Origin: Cavia porcellus
Lineage: Eukaryota > Chordata > Mammalia > Rodentia > Caviidae
Direction of reading: 5' to 3'
DNA length: 64,000 bases
NCBI RefSeq assembly: GCF_034190915.1
Contig: NW_026947507.1
Coordinates: 34,695,001 to 34,759,000 of the forward strand
Positions 43,716 through 54,910 of this stretch are shown one piece after another; position 1 is the stretch's first letter, and each line of letters starts with the position of its first letter. The position numbers were made by a program, and so were the translations under genes. Below the pieces are notes generated by a model. The model was given only the letters and a program-made list of their open reading frames with translations. It made no database searches and was not told the DNA's origin.

Positions 43716-46700
43716 ATTGATATATGGAGATATAAATGAATATTTTGTCCAAGCATTTGAGGACAGATCTCAGGATCCAGGACCTGAACAATCAATGATG
43801 CTTTATCAAAGTCACCCCACAATGTGAAGTTCACCAGGGAAATATATACATAGAGGAGAGAGCATCTTAAAATGGATATCTGAAGATTTTCTAGTTGTTA
43901 TAGTTTATTACCAAAAAATGATGTGTGTCTTATTCTTAAAATTCCTCATGGAGACACACTTTAAACATTTGAAAATAGACTACTCAGTCTTTCAAATTGA
44001 GTATTTAATTTCTTAATTCATTTGCTGAAATTAGAAAAATGCAATAGTCTGATTTGTTTTCTGGAACAACTGACTGACATTGAGGAAAACAGAAATTTAC
44101 TAGCCAAACCAATAAAAATTTTCATATTTTTGGTAGTTGAGACTGAAATACTGAATATCATGATTTAGGAAGTGTAGTCAGTAGTATATTTCTTGCACTA
44201 AAATCCACATATCTTTATGAAAGGTATTTTGCATGCAGTGGACAGACAATAAAACTACTGAAATAAACTCCAGTTAAAAATTGATGTTTGAATTGTTTTA
44301 TCACAAAATGACACACCAAGATTCAATAAGCATAATGAAGCATATTCAATCATGAAAACAATTTTTTTTAATTATATATTTCATTTATATATCAATACTA
44401 TTGGTTTCTTTTATACATATTATTATACTTCACATAATATACAATGTCTAATATATACTGCAACTACTATCATATCTATTTCATACAATATATGTATAAT
44501 AAGGCGCATGATATGTCAGCATGTTTTTAGAAATAAATTTAAAATACACATATTGGAAATCCACATTTGACATCTTTTTATTGCTCAAGGGCCTAGAAAA
44601 ATAATGTGGAGACCACTGGCCTGGGTCACCACAGAGCCCCACTATCTCCCTATATCAGCCCCACTTGCCCCAGCCCTCTCAACCCAATGGCCCAGCTCAC
44701 CTGTTCAACTTGCAACACCTGCCTGCCCTCAGGACAGTGACCCACATCTCCTGCTCTGTCCTCACCCATGCGCTGCAGTTCCCTCCTCCTAGTTCCTTCT
44801 GGACTACCATAGCACAGTGACAAGTGTTTGTCCTCTGGCATAGTAAGGCTCCAGACCCCAGACTTAGCTCCCATGCTTAGCTACTCTTCTCTGAACACTC
44901 TCCAAGGATAAAGACTCCAAGAAGAGATACTAAGCACTACATAACCAAAGCCCCGCCCAGTACCTGTCAAAGCAAATGAATATTTATGAAATCAATCGAT
45001 CATTATATCATGAATTTGGGTTCAGAGAGACTTGCACCATGAACCACTGGCTATGTCAACCATTCTGCCTTCCTTCAATAGACCTGGGTCACCAGCTTCG
45101 GTGTTCCTTTAACTTAACTTTGTTTCATTACAGGACATCGTGTTGCCCTTCCTGTCCCCTATAATACATCTTAGAACTGTTCTTAAGGCCCAAATCCCAG
45201 AGACAAGTGATTAAGATAACTTCTCTTCCCCTGGATCCTGGAGCTCCTCATGCCAATTTTTGATAGCCAAGAGAAATTGATCCAACTGCCAAAATTTCTA
45301 CTATTCCAATTCCTTTGCAAAACTAATAGAGTCACTCAAATCACAATCAAAGGTCAGTTTTTCTTGGAGAAACTCTACCTCAAATCCCTTAGGGATATAA
45401 GTCACAAGGAGTTAGGAGGGGAAGCAGATCCTTGTGGGAAACTGCTACCAGACGTACGTGACCTGCCAGCTGTGTAGACAACGTGTAAAGTGAAGAAAGT
45501 GTGGCCAATCCGGAGCAACGCATTGTGCAATGGAGGCGGCACGGGGCCTCCCCAGGCACCAGCCTCCCTGCTCTACAAGAGGCTCCAGAAGTCACTTTTG
45601 AGAGCCAAGGAATGGTATACAGAAAGAGAGGAACAAAGCAACAGCTGCCAGGACAGCAAGTTCAACCTTTCCCACCTCAAAGGGAGTAATGTGTCAGGTT
45701 CAAATCCAGGGCACATGGCCTGTTGACTGGGCAGCAGGACTCCGGGTCTACTAGCAGTAGAAGTGCAGACATCCAGAGGCCAGGCCAGCTGCTGCAGTGG
45801 GAAGGGTGGCTGTTCAGCACGGATGCCCCTGCCCCTGCCCAGCTGGGCTGGGGAAGGCGTGGTGAAGATGTGCCTAGAGCAGATCTAGAGAGGAAAGAGA
45901 TGAAAGTCAGTGAGTGTATGGATTTCCAGAAAGGCTAGAAAGCCTTGCTCGAGGCTTCTTCCCAGAGCATCCTGTTTCACCCTAGGATGCAATAAAGGAA
46001 ATATCGATGGCTGTGGAAGGGATGAATAGATACCTAAGCTTAAAACTGTCTGGGAATTCTGCTTCTCAATACAGACTAAGCGTGTAGTGCTTGGTCTTCC
46101 TCCTACAGAGAATTGCTATGTTCATTTAACTTTTAAATATAGCTATGTGGTGAGGTTTCTCTCCTGGCATTTCAGATATCCCCAGGAGTGTGTGGAAAGG
46201 GGTAGAGATGTGCCAAATGGCACCTCTCCATAAAACTAATTACCTGGGAAATTACGTAGGGAAAATGCATTGTGATACAGGTGTTCCATGTGGTTTATAA
46301 GTCAGGACAAGCCCTGCATTTATGATCCATAAATGAAAATATTGAATATGCAATATCTATTAGCCTTGTGCCTCCACATTCTGAATCACTGGTTAAATGC
46401 ATTCTCAATACCTGAGTGCCTCCAGCCGTGACAATTAGGTCACCAGCTCCACCCTGCTCCATCCAGAGCCAGCAGCCTCATCTCCGTGTGCATTGGGCTT
46501 TGGGTTTGGATTTTCCCTTTGGGTAAGGCCTGAGTGGCTCACCTGGTCCTCCCTGGAAGGCTCCATCCTGGCACCTCATCACCTGCCCCAAATGTGTCTC
46601 CAGCACTGAGTTCACAAAGGTGCAAGGAGACAACCAGTAAGAATGATGTAAAAGGACACTAATATAGAAAGATGAGGTGCGTGATAAGAAACATGGAAAT

Positions 46701-47142
46701 TTACTTATATAATAAAATGAACCTCCGTCCTCTCCTTTTTCATCTCACTCTCAGTCTCTTGTCACTCTTATGCTTTAGCTACTGAGATCACTAAAGTAGG
46801 AAGAAGACAGACAGTCCCCAACTCCACCGTGTCTACCATCATCCAGTCTGCCAGTCCCCTTCCTGTTGTCATCCACAACCTGGTGGGACACCAAGTTCAG
46901 GTTGATGCCTCCACCTGTTCCCTAAAGTCCATCCTTTCTTACCTACTTATGGCCATTGTCCCAGTATTCTTCCCCTTTCCATCCTGCATCTTCAAAGTTT
47001 TTCCTCTGTATCAATCTCTTTTCATGGGTGTGTGTTGAATACACCCAACGATGACCTCACCTTCTTGTATAACTCCCTCCCCTAGAAAGCAGGCAGAATC
47101 TAGGACTTGATTCTAGCTAATACATATGACCACAGTGATGGA
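43716..47142. other. No gene recognised
   Basis: AT-rich to 44570, then moderate GC. Open frames under 80 codons only. The part at 46225-46430 has the texture of conserved non-coding DNA (see findings). The CT/CC-rich part at 44600-44880 may be an unrecognised old LINE 3'UTR. Confidence 0.45.
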
Positions 47143-47152
47143 ATACATAGAT

Positions 47153-47231
47153 GTAGATATAGATATAGATAGATATAGATATAGATATAGATATAGATAT
47201 AGATATAGATATAGATATAGATATAGATATA
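47153..47231 (+). repeat. (GATATA)n hexanucleotide microsatellite
   Basis: About 13 AGATAT/GATATA units, nearly pure, with one shorter GATA unit near the left end. Confidence 0.97.
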
Positions 47232-47234
47232 TGG

Positions 47235-47560
47235 CATTTCTAATCCAAAACCCTAAAATCTGAAATGCTCTAAAATCCAAAACTTTTGGGGGCCAACATA
47301 ACACCATTAATGAAAACTTCCATACCTGATTCATGTGACAGGTTAAAGTCAAAATGCAGATACACTAAAAATGCTGTATAAAATCAACTTCAAGCTATAT
47401 GTATGAGGTTTATGTGAAACATTGTTGAACTCAGTGCTTAGACTTGAGCCTATCCCCAATATAGTTCATGATATATGCGTAAATATTCTAAAGTTCAAAA
47501 CTATCTAAAGTCTATGACATTCTGTCCCCAGTCTTTTTGGATAAGGGATATTTAACCTAT
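47235..47560 (-). mobile_element. Non-autonomous DNA transposon, minus strand
   Basis: TCTAATCCAAAACCCTAAAA, CTGAAATGCTCTAAAATCCA then ...CCAGTCTTTTTGGATAAGGG and ATATTTAACC form an element with inverted ends. It is the same family as 29970-30450, in reverse. Confidence 0.65.
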
Positions 47561-47599
47561 ATGGGAAAGGTAGGAGTATCTTACTTCAATCGCCTGGAT

Positions 47600-48022
47600 G
47601 GATCTATCCTAACCAAAGGGAAGCCCTTTCAAAGAAATGGGTCTGGGCTGACTGAGTTCTCCTTCCAATCTCAATATAAGGGCAATGCCATGAGAGTCTC
47701 ATTAAGGACCATGTATCCAAGAACCACAGGTGGCCTTGGCTTATAGCTAGCAGAGAAACAGTACTGAGTCCCACAGCCACAAGAGAAACAGAGGACTCAG
47801 CATGGTGTGTGAGCATGAAAGATTCCCAGTTCCCAAGAGGCTCCCAAAACCACCCAGCCAAAACCTCGGTTGTAGCCTTGTGAGAAACTCTGAGTCAGAG
47901 ACTCCCAACTTTGCCACACCTGGACTGCCAAACCATAAGGAAAATGAATTAATACATTTCTGTTGTGCTAGACTACTAAGGACATGGTCATTTGTTACAC
48001 AGCAATAGAAAAATACAGCATA
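47600..48022 (+). mobile_element. MLT1-type MaLR LTR
   Basis: GTAGCCTTGTGAGAAACTCT, AGTCAGAGACTCCCAACTTT, AATACATTTCTGTTGTGCTA and GGTCATTTGTTACACAGCAA with AATAGAAAAATAC are the 3' half of an MLT1 LTR. The 5' half is weaker. Confidence 0.8.
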
Positions 48023-48159
48023 CAATCAGGTGGCTATTGCTTTCATTAAGAAAACACTCTCTTGCCCTGACTTCTGCTCTAGGTACCATATTTTTCTCTT
48101 TTCCCTTTGTCAGCAAAAATCCTTAAACTAATAACCTGATCTGTGCTCGAATTTTCTCA

Positions 48160-48268
<109 letters not shown>

Positions 48269-48599
48269 CTCGCTGTCTCTCTCTTTCCTACTCACTCCAA
48301 TCAGGCTTTTGTTCCTGTCACTTTTCACTTCTCAGAACTTCTCTTCTCTAAGACATCAGTGACCATTGCTAAATCCAAGAGAAAATTCCCAGGTCTCAAT
48401 TGCTTGGCCTACCCGTGGCATTTGGTACAGCTGAACCCTCTCCCTGGTTGCTCCCTCGGCATCTGTGGTACATAATTGTTTAGTTTTCTGTCTTTTTGCC
48501 ACTCTTTCTTAGTCTCCTTCATCTGTTTTCCCCTTCTCCATGTCCTAGGGCACTTGGATGTCTCTTCTCTCCGTCTCTGGCTGGCTGATGCCACTGGCT

Positions 48600-49545
48600 G
48601 TCATGGTTTTAAACATCACCTCTAAGCTGATATGCCCAAATATACATCTTAGCCTAAACCTTTGACTCTCACTCCAGGTAATAGCTCTGATTTCTTACTC
48701 ATCACTCTACTTGGGTGTCCAGCAGTCTACCATGTGTCCAATGTTCAGCTCTGCTTTCCTGCACCCAAGTGTCTGAAAAGCATCTCATTCTCCATGTGTC
48801 CAAAATGCATCATAGGATCTCACCTAAAGCACTGCACCTCTCCTTCATTTCAGGTAAAGCAACTCTATCTGCTTAAGTCCGAAAGCCTTAGAGTCAGACT
48901 CATTCATCCACTCATCCACTCATTCTTTCATTCTTTATTTCACACACCATATCCAAATGGTCAGGACCTCTTTCTTTCTTCAAATTATATCTATCTGACA
49001 GCCTCTACTGCTAAACCTTCCATCCAGACCACCAGAATGCCTCCTAGATTGTTCCAGCTGCTTCTTGTCTTCTCAATTCCTATCTCTCTCAGTAGTGTAT
49101 TTATTTTTAACGCACTATCAGAGTCAACTATCAAAATAGGATGTCATATCTCTGCTACAGCTCCTCAAATAATGGCTATCACTCTCGGACTAAAACCTTA
49201 TGTCCTTACATGGAGTGTAAGAGCCTACATGATCTGCCTCTGCAAGATCACTGACCTCAATTTCTGTCACTCTCTCTTTTGCTCCCCATATAAAGGAGCC
49301 CTAACATCCTTGTATTCTTGCTGTTTTTAGAACCTTTCAGGCATGTTTCTGCCTCAGGACCTTTGTACTACCTATTATTACCTATCTCTTGGGCCCCTTT
49401 CTTCAGAGAGCCAAAGATATTTGAACAATCAGATATCTTTTGTATCTTCATTCAAGTCCTTCCTGCTTCTCTAGCAACTCTATTAAAATTTCACCATCCT
49501 CTACTTCTTACTGTTGTTCCTGCTTAGCTTTCTCCTTTGCTGACA
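48600..49545 (+). mobile_element. Old L1M-type 3'UTR
   Basis: Pyrimidine-rich sequence with the order 'tctaagctgatatgcccaaatatacat', 'cagtctaccatgtgtcc', 'gagcctacatgatctgcctctgc', 'ttcaggcatgtttctgcctcaggacctttg', 'atatcttttgtatcttcattcaagtcc'. This matches a long, well-known old L1 3' untranslated region. The 222-codon open frame at 48662-49330 lies wholly inside it and is not a gene. Confidence 0.65.
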
Positions 49546-49547
49546 TA

Positions 49548-49888
49548 CACCTGTGTACCTGAGGGTTCCACACCCAGGGATTCAACAAACTACACATCAA
49601 AAATGCTCAGGGAAATATTTGCATCTGTACTGCACATGAATATACTTTATTCTTGTCATTATTGTCTAAGCAATGCAAAATGACAACTATTTAAATAGAA
49701 TTTACACTGCATTGATATTACAAGTCATCTAGAGATGATTTGAAATAAATGGGAGGATTTGTGTAGGCTGCACACAAATTCTGAAACATTTTAGATAAGA
49801 GACTTAGACATCTATGGATTTGGAACCCGTGAGATATTCTTCAGCCAATCACCTACAAATGCTGAAGACTGACTATATTTTATGTATT
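49548..49888 (+). mobile_element. Tigger-family DNA transposon (non-autonomous)
   Basis: GAGGGTTCCACACCCAGGGA, CTTGTCATTATTGTCTAAGC, ACAACTATTTAAATAGAATT, AAGTCATCTAGAGATGATTT and GACTGACTATAT at the right end match the Tigger 'ccctccgtatccgtgggttcc' type element. Confidence 0.8.
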
Positions 49889-50079
49889 TGATTTTGTTTA
49901 ATATCAATATTCCTGGACTATAAGCTCAATGAAGGAGAAAACTTAGTCTTTTTATTTAGTAACCCTTTCCTTACACCTAGAACAGATGCTACCACTCATG
50001 TGTCCAAACATACTTCAGAAGTGAATCACTGAGTGTATATAAGACCTTCAAAAACATTCTCCAGTTGTAGGAGAGCAGC

Positions 50080-50440
50080 ATGCTCAGTTCTCAGAGAAGA
50101 ATCCATTGGATGAAGTAGGTCCATGCACAATTGCGCTGAATTACCAAGGAGCCTCGTGGCTTCCTAGATGTCATTAACTGATGTTAGTGCAACATGTGAC
50201 TTGTGTATTGGTGGCCACACTAGTGGAAACAAACCTATTAACCTGCCATGTACAATAGCACAGCACATACAATTATGCACACTGCATAATGCTTGATAAT
50301 GGTAATAGAGTACTGCATTACTATGCAACTGGAAAACTATGTAACTAACAGCTATGTTTATTTATTTACTATAGTATTTTTTTTATTTAGAGCATCACTC
50401 ACATATAAAGGGCTACTGTGGATAGCATGCCCTGTTCTTT
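50080..50440 (+). mobile_element. Tigger/Zombi-like DNA transposon fragment
   Basis: TATGCACACTGCATAATGCT and TGATAATGGTAATAGAGTAC then TTTATTTATTTACTATAGTA match a Tigger-related element. Its other end resembles 54660-54910. Confidence 0.6.
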
Positions 50441-51869
50441 CCTTACCTTGGCCACCACCCCTTGCCTGTAGTCACCCAGGTACCAACATAGGAAGCATCA
50501 GGAACAGAGAAAATTGTAGAAAATTCATTTCATCTGCACAATAAAAAAATGAAACCAATTTTGCACATTTTAGGCAAAATAAGTAGGAGCAACATGAAGA
50601 AACATAACAGCTAAGCTATGCCCCAACTTAATGAATATCATAGAAAATCAATCAATGTTTTAAAAGATAGACAAACACAAAGGGAAAAAAAATCTAGCAC
50701 TCTGGAAAAATAATGTGACCCAATTATTTTTTATATAAAACAGAAAATCATTTTTATATAGTCTTAGTTTAGAAAGTATGTGTCTCAAGACCTCTGAAAT
50801 CAATGAAAGAGAGTTGCAGGAATATGAGGAAACCCGAAATCCTGGTGGTCACCTCTGAGACTAAGAATACACAGGTCTAAATAATTTGCACAAAGTGTGA
50901 TTACAAAATTGATGAAATAAAACAAGCAGATTAAAGAAACAAAAAGCCAAAAGGACCGGGGCAAAAGAAATAAGAACCTCATGTTGTTCAAGGAGGTCAA
51001 TGTTTTTATTTCGTCTTAGATCTTAAATAATGAGAAATGTAAAGGATTTTTTCAAGCTTTAAGATATCCAATAACTCTAATTAAAAAACTGGATGTTAAC
51101 TCTGAAAGCTGAAGGTTAGCAAATTTTGTAGATGAAAAGACAAACAAAAAAATCTATGTAACAATGGTATGATTCCAAAGGTCTTGGGGGACAATGTTGA
51201 ATAATATCTATTAAAATCAAAATTAGTTATATCCCACTCAAATATCCAATATTCTCTTTTGTTATTTAATATTCTAGATCAGAAACTGAAAATGGGTTCT
51301 CAAAATATCCCACTATGATTGTGGTCTTGTGACATATAATCATATACGATATTCATGGAGATAATTCATCTGAAGTAATTTTTGATAAGGCCAAGTGAAT
51401 AATTGACCCACATTTCACTACTCAAGAAAGTGACCATTAAGAAAAGTAAAAAAATGGGCTTCTTAGTGGTCTAAAAGGAACAGAAAGACCTCACTTGAGA
51501 AAACAGGAATCCCACAGGTCAGAAGAGGAAGGAAGGGTGGGGGAGTACAGGTGGCCAGAGAGGTGCAAAAGCATGTGAGTAAGATCCATCCTGGGGTGAG
51601 CCGGGCACAGGAGTCAAGAAGTTGCAAGCTCTGCTTAGAGACAAGGACCAGGACAAGAAGCAAGTCTGGAGCCAATTTGGACAAGAGATATATCCAGGCT
51701 GCTGTAGGCCTGAACAGAGTAAAACAAGCAGCCTCCCAAGCAAACAAGGGATTCTCTAGCAGGCAGCCCTCAGACTTCACCTGTTCCTTGGCTCTCCTGG
51801 GCCTCGACCTGCCAGTTCACAGCGAAGTCTCTAATCACAGGTATTAAAGTACATAGCCTGTGGGTTCTG
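50441..51869. other. No gene; possibly old L1M 3'UTR
   Basis: A-rich, stop-rich sequence. Open frames at 51463-51847 (up to 105 codons) have no domain. Confidence 0.4.
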
Positions 51870-51995
51870 TATTTCTGGAGAAGACTGGCTAATAGGGGCG
51901 GAAGCTGGGGAAAGGCAATATGAGACCTCTCTGTAGTGTTCTTGCAACTTCCCGTGAATCTATAATCATTTCAAAATTTAAAAACTAAAAATAAG
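51870..51995 (+). mobile_element. L1M 3' end
   Basis: CTCTGTAGTGTTCTTGCAAC, then TTCCCGTGAATCTATAATCA and TTTCAAAATTTAAAAACTAA are the typical terminal sequence of old L1M elements. Confidence 0.8.
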
Positions 51996-52094
51996 CAACC
52001 CACAAGTCAAGTCAAGAAGGGACAGATAGACAAGTGCTCCAGATTAAAGGAGCCTAGAGAAAAGTGACAGCCAGTGTATCTGATGGTCCTAGAC

Positions 52095-52245
52095 TGGATC
52101 ATTTCACTATACAGGACATCACTGGGACAAGTGGAAATACGTGAAAGGGGATTCTAGGTGAAAAATATATGAGAGTTGTCAGTCCTGCACATGCAGAAAT
52201 TTTCTATAAACTTCAAATCATTTCAAAATAAAGCATTTAAAAAAG
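52095..52245 (+). mobile_element. Second L1M 3' end, tandem to the first
   Basis: AGTTGTCAGTCCTGCACATG, TTTTCTATAAACTTCAAATC, ATTTCAAAATAAAGCATTTA and AAAAAAG repeat the same kind of 3' terminus about 250 bp downstream. Confidence 0.7.
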
Positions 52246-52815
52246 ATCAACCATGGAGCCATGTGAAGTATAGTGATTTTTAATGAAGATTTATAGTAGA
52301 GGTTCAAAATCATTTTTTGTAATGGGTCAAATTATGCAGACACACATGTACTCACACACATATGCACACAAATAATTGGCATTGAAACCACGGGGCAAGA
52401 TAGTGCTCCAAAAGGACGAGGGGCCCATTTCTTCTGATTCAGGCTTACACCACCCAGCCCAGGAAGTGCAGCTGGTTTCCTGAGCCCCAGAATGAGAACC
52501 AGGAATAGAGATAGAGCTACTTGGGCCATTTTCCCACCCTACAGCAGCTAGCACTCAACTCTTCTGATTTCCCACAGAAAACACGGGAACAAATAGGGGT
52601 ACTCTGGAGAGCAACAGGCTAAGCTGAAGCTTGTGAAGTTCTGGCTTTGGATAAAGGGAGTTTACTTATTACCCTGTTAGCACCCATGAAGATTCTTCAG
52701 TAACTCCTGGCAGCATCTCTTCCTATTGAAGCCCAGAAATATCATGCTTTTCACTATCAAGTGTGCCTCTTTTGGCTACCTTTATATCTCCCACCTTAAG
52801 CAAAAGATAGCGAAT
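52246..52815. other. No gene recognised
   Basis: Unique-looking sequence with short open frames only. Confidence 0.45.
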
Positions 52816-52819
52816 CTAG

Positions 52820-53590
52820 AACATGCAAAGAATTGAAACAAATCAGACCCCCCAATTCAAAGACCCAATCCAAAAATGGGCATCAGAGATGAATACACAC
52901 TTCTCAGATGAAGAAATACAAACAGCAAATAAAGATATGAAAAAGCGTTCAACATCACTGGTCATTTAAAAGATGCACATTAAAACAACACTAAGATTTC
53001 ATTCCACTCCAGAAAGAATGGCTGTCATCAAGAAATCAACCAACACAAACTGCTGGTGGGATTTGGGCAAAAAGGAACGCTTTTCCATTGTTAGTGGGAG
53101 TGTAGACTGATGCAACAACTGTGGAAATCAATGTGAAGATTCTTCAAAAAACTAGGATTGGAGATTCCATTCAATCCAGCTATTTCCTTTCTGAGTATTT
53201 TCCAAGAAAAACTGAAAACATTGTCCCACAGCAATGTATGTGCACCCATGTTTATATCAGCACAATGCTAAATCTTGGAAACAACCCAAATGCCTACCAA
53301 CAGTAGAATGGATAAAAACAACATGGTATTTTTAGAGTGCTATTTACCTATAAAGAAGGATAAATTTGAGACTTGTTTAGGTAAATGGATGCAACTTGTG
53401 ACCACACCTCATAAGTGAAATAAACCAGACTCGCATGTATGAATATCATTTTTGTCTCCCTAATGTAAAAAACTGATAGAGTAAATAAGATTCAAAATGT
53501 ACAATAGATATTGTGAAAATGATAGGGAAAGAAACTGCTCAAAAGGAAAGAACTGGGATGGGGAAAAGAGAAAAGAAAGAGGGAAAAGAT
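52820..53590 (+). mobile_element. L1 ORF2 3' end plus 3'UTR with polypurine tract
   Basis: AAAAATGGGCATCAGAGATG, CACTCCAGAAAGAATGGCTG, GTTTATATCAGCACAATGCT, GGAAACAACCCAAATGCCTA are ORF2 C-terminal landmarks. AAAGAAACTGCTCAAAAGGA then GGGATGGGGAAAAGAGAAAA form the 3'UTR polypurine tract. Reading frame is broken. Confidence 0.92.
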
Positions 53591-53690
53591 TATATATAAT
53601 ATATACTTTATATATATAAAATATAATATTTATAGTATATAATATGTAATCTTTATATAGCATATATAAAACAAGATAAATAATTATAAC
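53591..53690. repeat. AT-rich (TATA)n tract
   Basis: ATTATATATAATATATACTT and related units follow the L1 3'UTR and may be its degenerate tail. Confidence 0.9.
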
Positions 53691-54334
53691 AAGATATACC
53701 TACAAAATAGGTAATTAAAATACTAATCTTTTAGTTTATCAAAAATAATGGTTTGTGATTTAATTGCTTGGTCATTTTTCTCATGCCTGTATCTTGTAAC
53801 CTGAACAACTCTTTGAAGATAATACACAATATATTAACCATTGTTAAACTCCTGTTATTTCATTTTGAAATTCTGTGTAATCATGTTTATTCTTTTTTCA
53901 TTTTAAAATTCAAAAAAAGAAAAAGATAACATTGCTATTATTTCCATATAATGCTATGACTTTTTGAAATCAGTTTGCATTAAAACAAACAGAAAGGTTT
54001 GTTTGCTTCTGAAGTTCCCTAAATTTCTGCATCTAATGCTGTTTACATTGTAGCATGTAAGGGCAATGCCCACACACTGCTTTCCTTAGAAATTATCATA
54101 ACCACAGATCTACCAGAGTACACAGGAAATGCACTGTTAGCTTACTTTTTGGTCACATTCGATTTACCACTTAGACATTTATCATGTAAATACAAAACCA
54201 CATTTTCAATTTATATCTCCTAACCTTGAAGTCATAATTCTGAGTTCCTAGTAGATGATCTCCTGATATCTCTGTTTCCTATATGCCTGCCTCCTATACT
54301 TCCCTCTGCAAAGGACCATGGGTGAGGAAAGAGT

Positions 54335-54540
54335 AACAGGAGTGAGGTGTGGTACTGCATGCCTCTGATCCCAGCATCCTAGGAAACTGAGGCAGGAAGA
54401 TCATAAGTTCAAGTACAGCCTGAGAAACCTTGGGATTTAGTGAGGCCTTGTCTAAAAAAAAAAAAAAATTAAAAATAGGCTATGGATGTAACTCATTGAG
54501 AAGGGTACGGGGTCAATCTCCAGTACCACCCCAAGTAAGG
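54335..54540 (+). mobile_element. B1-dID dimeric SINE
   Basis: The left half is 7SL-derived: GTGAGGTGTGGTACTGCATG, CCTCTGATCCCAGCATCCTA, ACTGAGGCAGGAAGATCATA, ending in A15. The right half from about 54476 is ID-like: TAGGCTATGGATGTAACTCA and GGGGTCAATCTCCAGTACCA. The B1 + A-rich linker + ID order is that of B1-dID, a SINE known from squirrel-related and dormouse lineages. Confidence 0.88.
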
Positions 54541-54659
54541 AGAAGGAGGAAGCAATAGAGACAGAGAGAGAGAGAGGAGAATATTGTTTTACAGTAAAGT
54601 TTTTATGAGCAGGAGGGTTTCCTAAACTAACAGTAAAAGTATAGTATAGCAAGCACGTA

Positions 54660-54910
54660 AAAACTGGTAATGGGTGTTGATTACCATTATCAAGTATTGG
54701 GCACAGTTCCTAATTGCATGTGCTGTACTGTTTTATGACTGGCAGCACAGTAGGCTTGTTTACATCAGCACCATCTCAAATACGTGAGCAGCATGTTGCC
54801 TGGTATCCAGGTGGCTGCAAAATCACCAGGCTCCATTCTAACGCAGCCTTGCTAAAATCTCATGTGCAACACTGACAGAAAAGTTGCCATGTGGCACGTA
54901 AATGTGACGC
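54660..54910 (+). mobile_element. Tigger/Zombi-like DNA transposon right end
   Basis: CTAATTGCATGTGCTGTACT, GACTGGCAGCACAGTAGGCT, TGTTTACATCAGCACCATCT then CATGTGGCACGTAAATGTGA match the far end of the Tigger-related element type also present at 50080-50440. Confidence 0.65.

Noticed and set aside
47113..47352. Open frame with Tyr-Leu repeat
   Set aside because: Translation of the (GATATA)n array.
48662..49330. 222-codon open frame, the longest in the window
   Set aside because: It lies wholly inside an old L1M-type 3'UTR, is pyrimidine-driven (Ser/Leu/Pro/Phe-rich) and has no domain.
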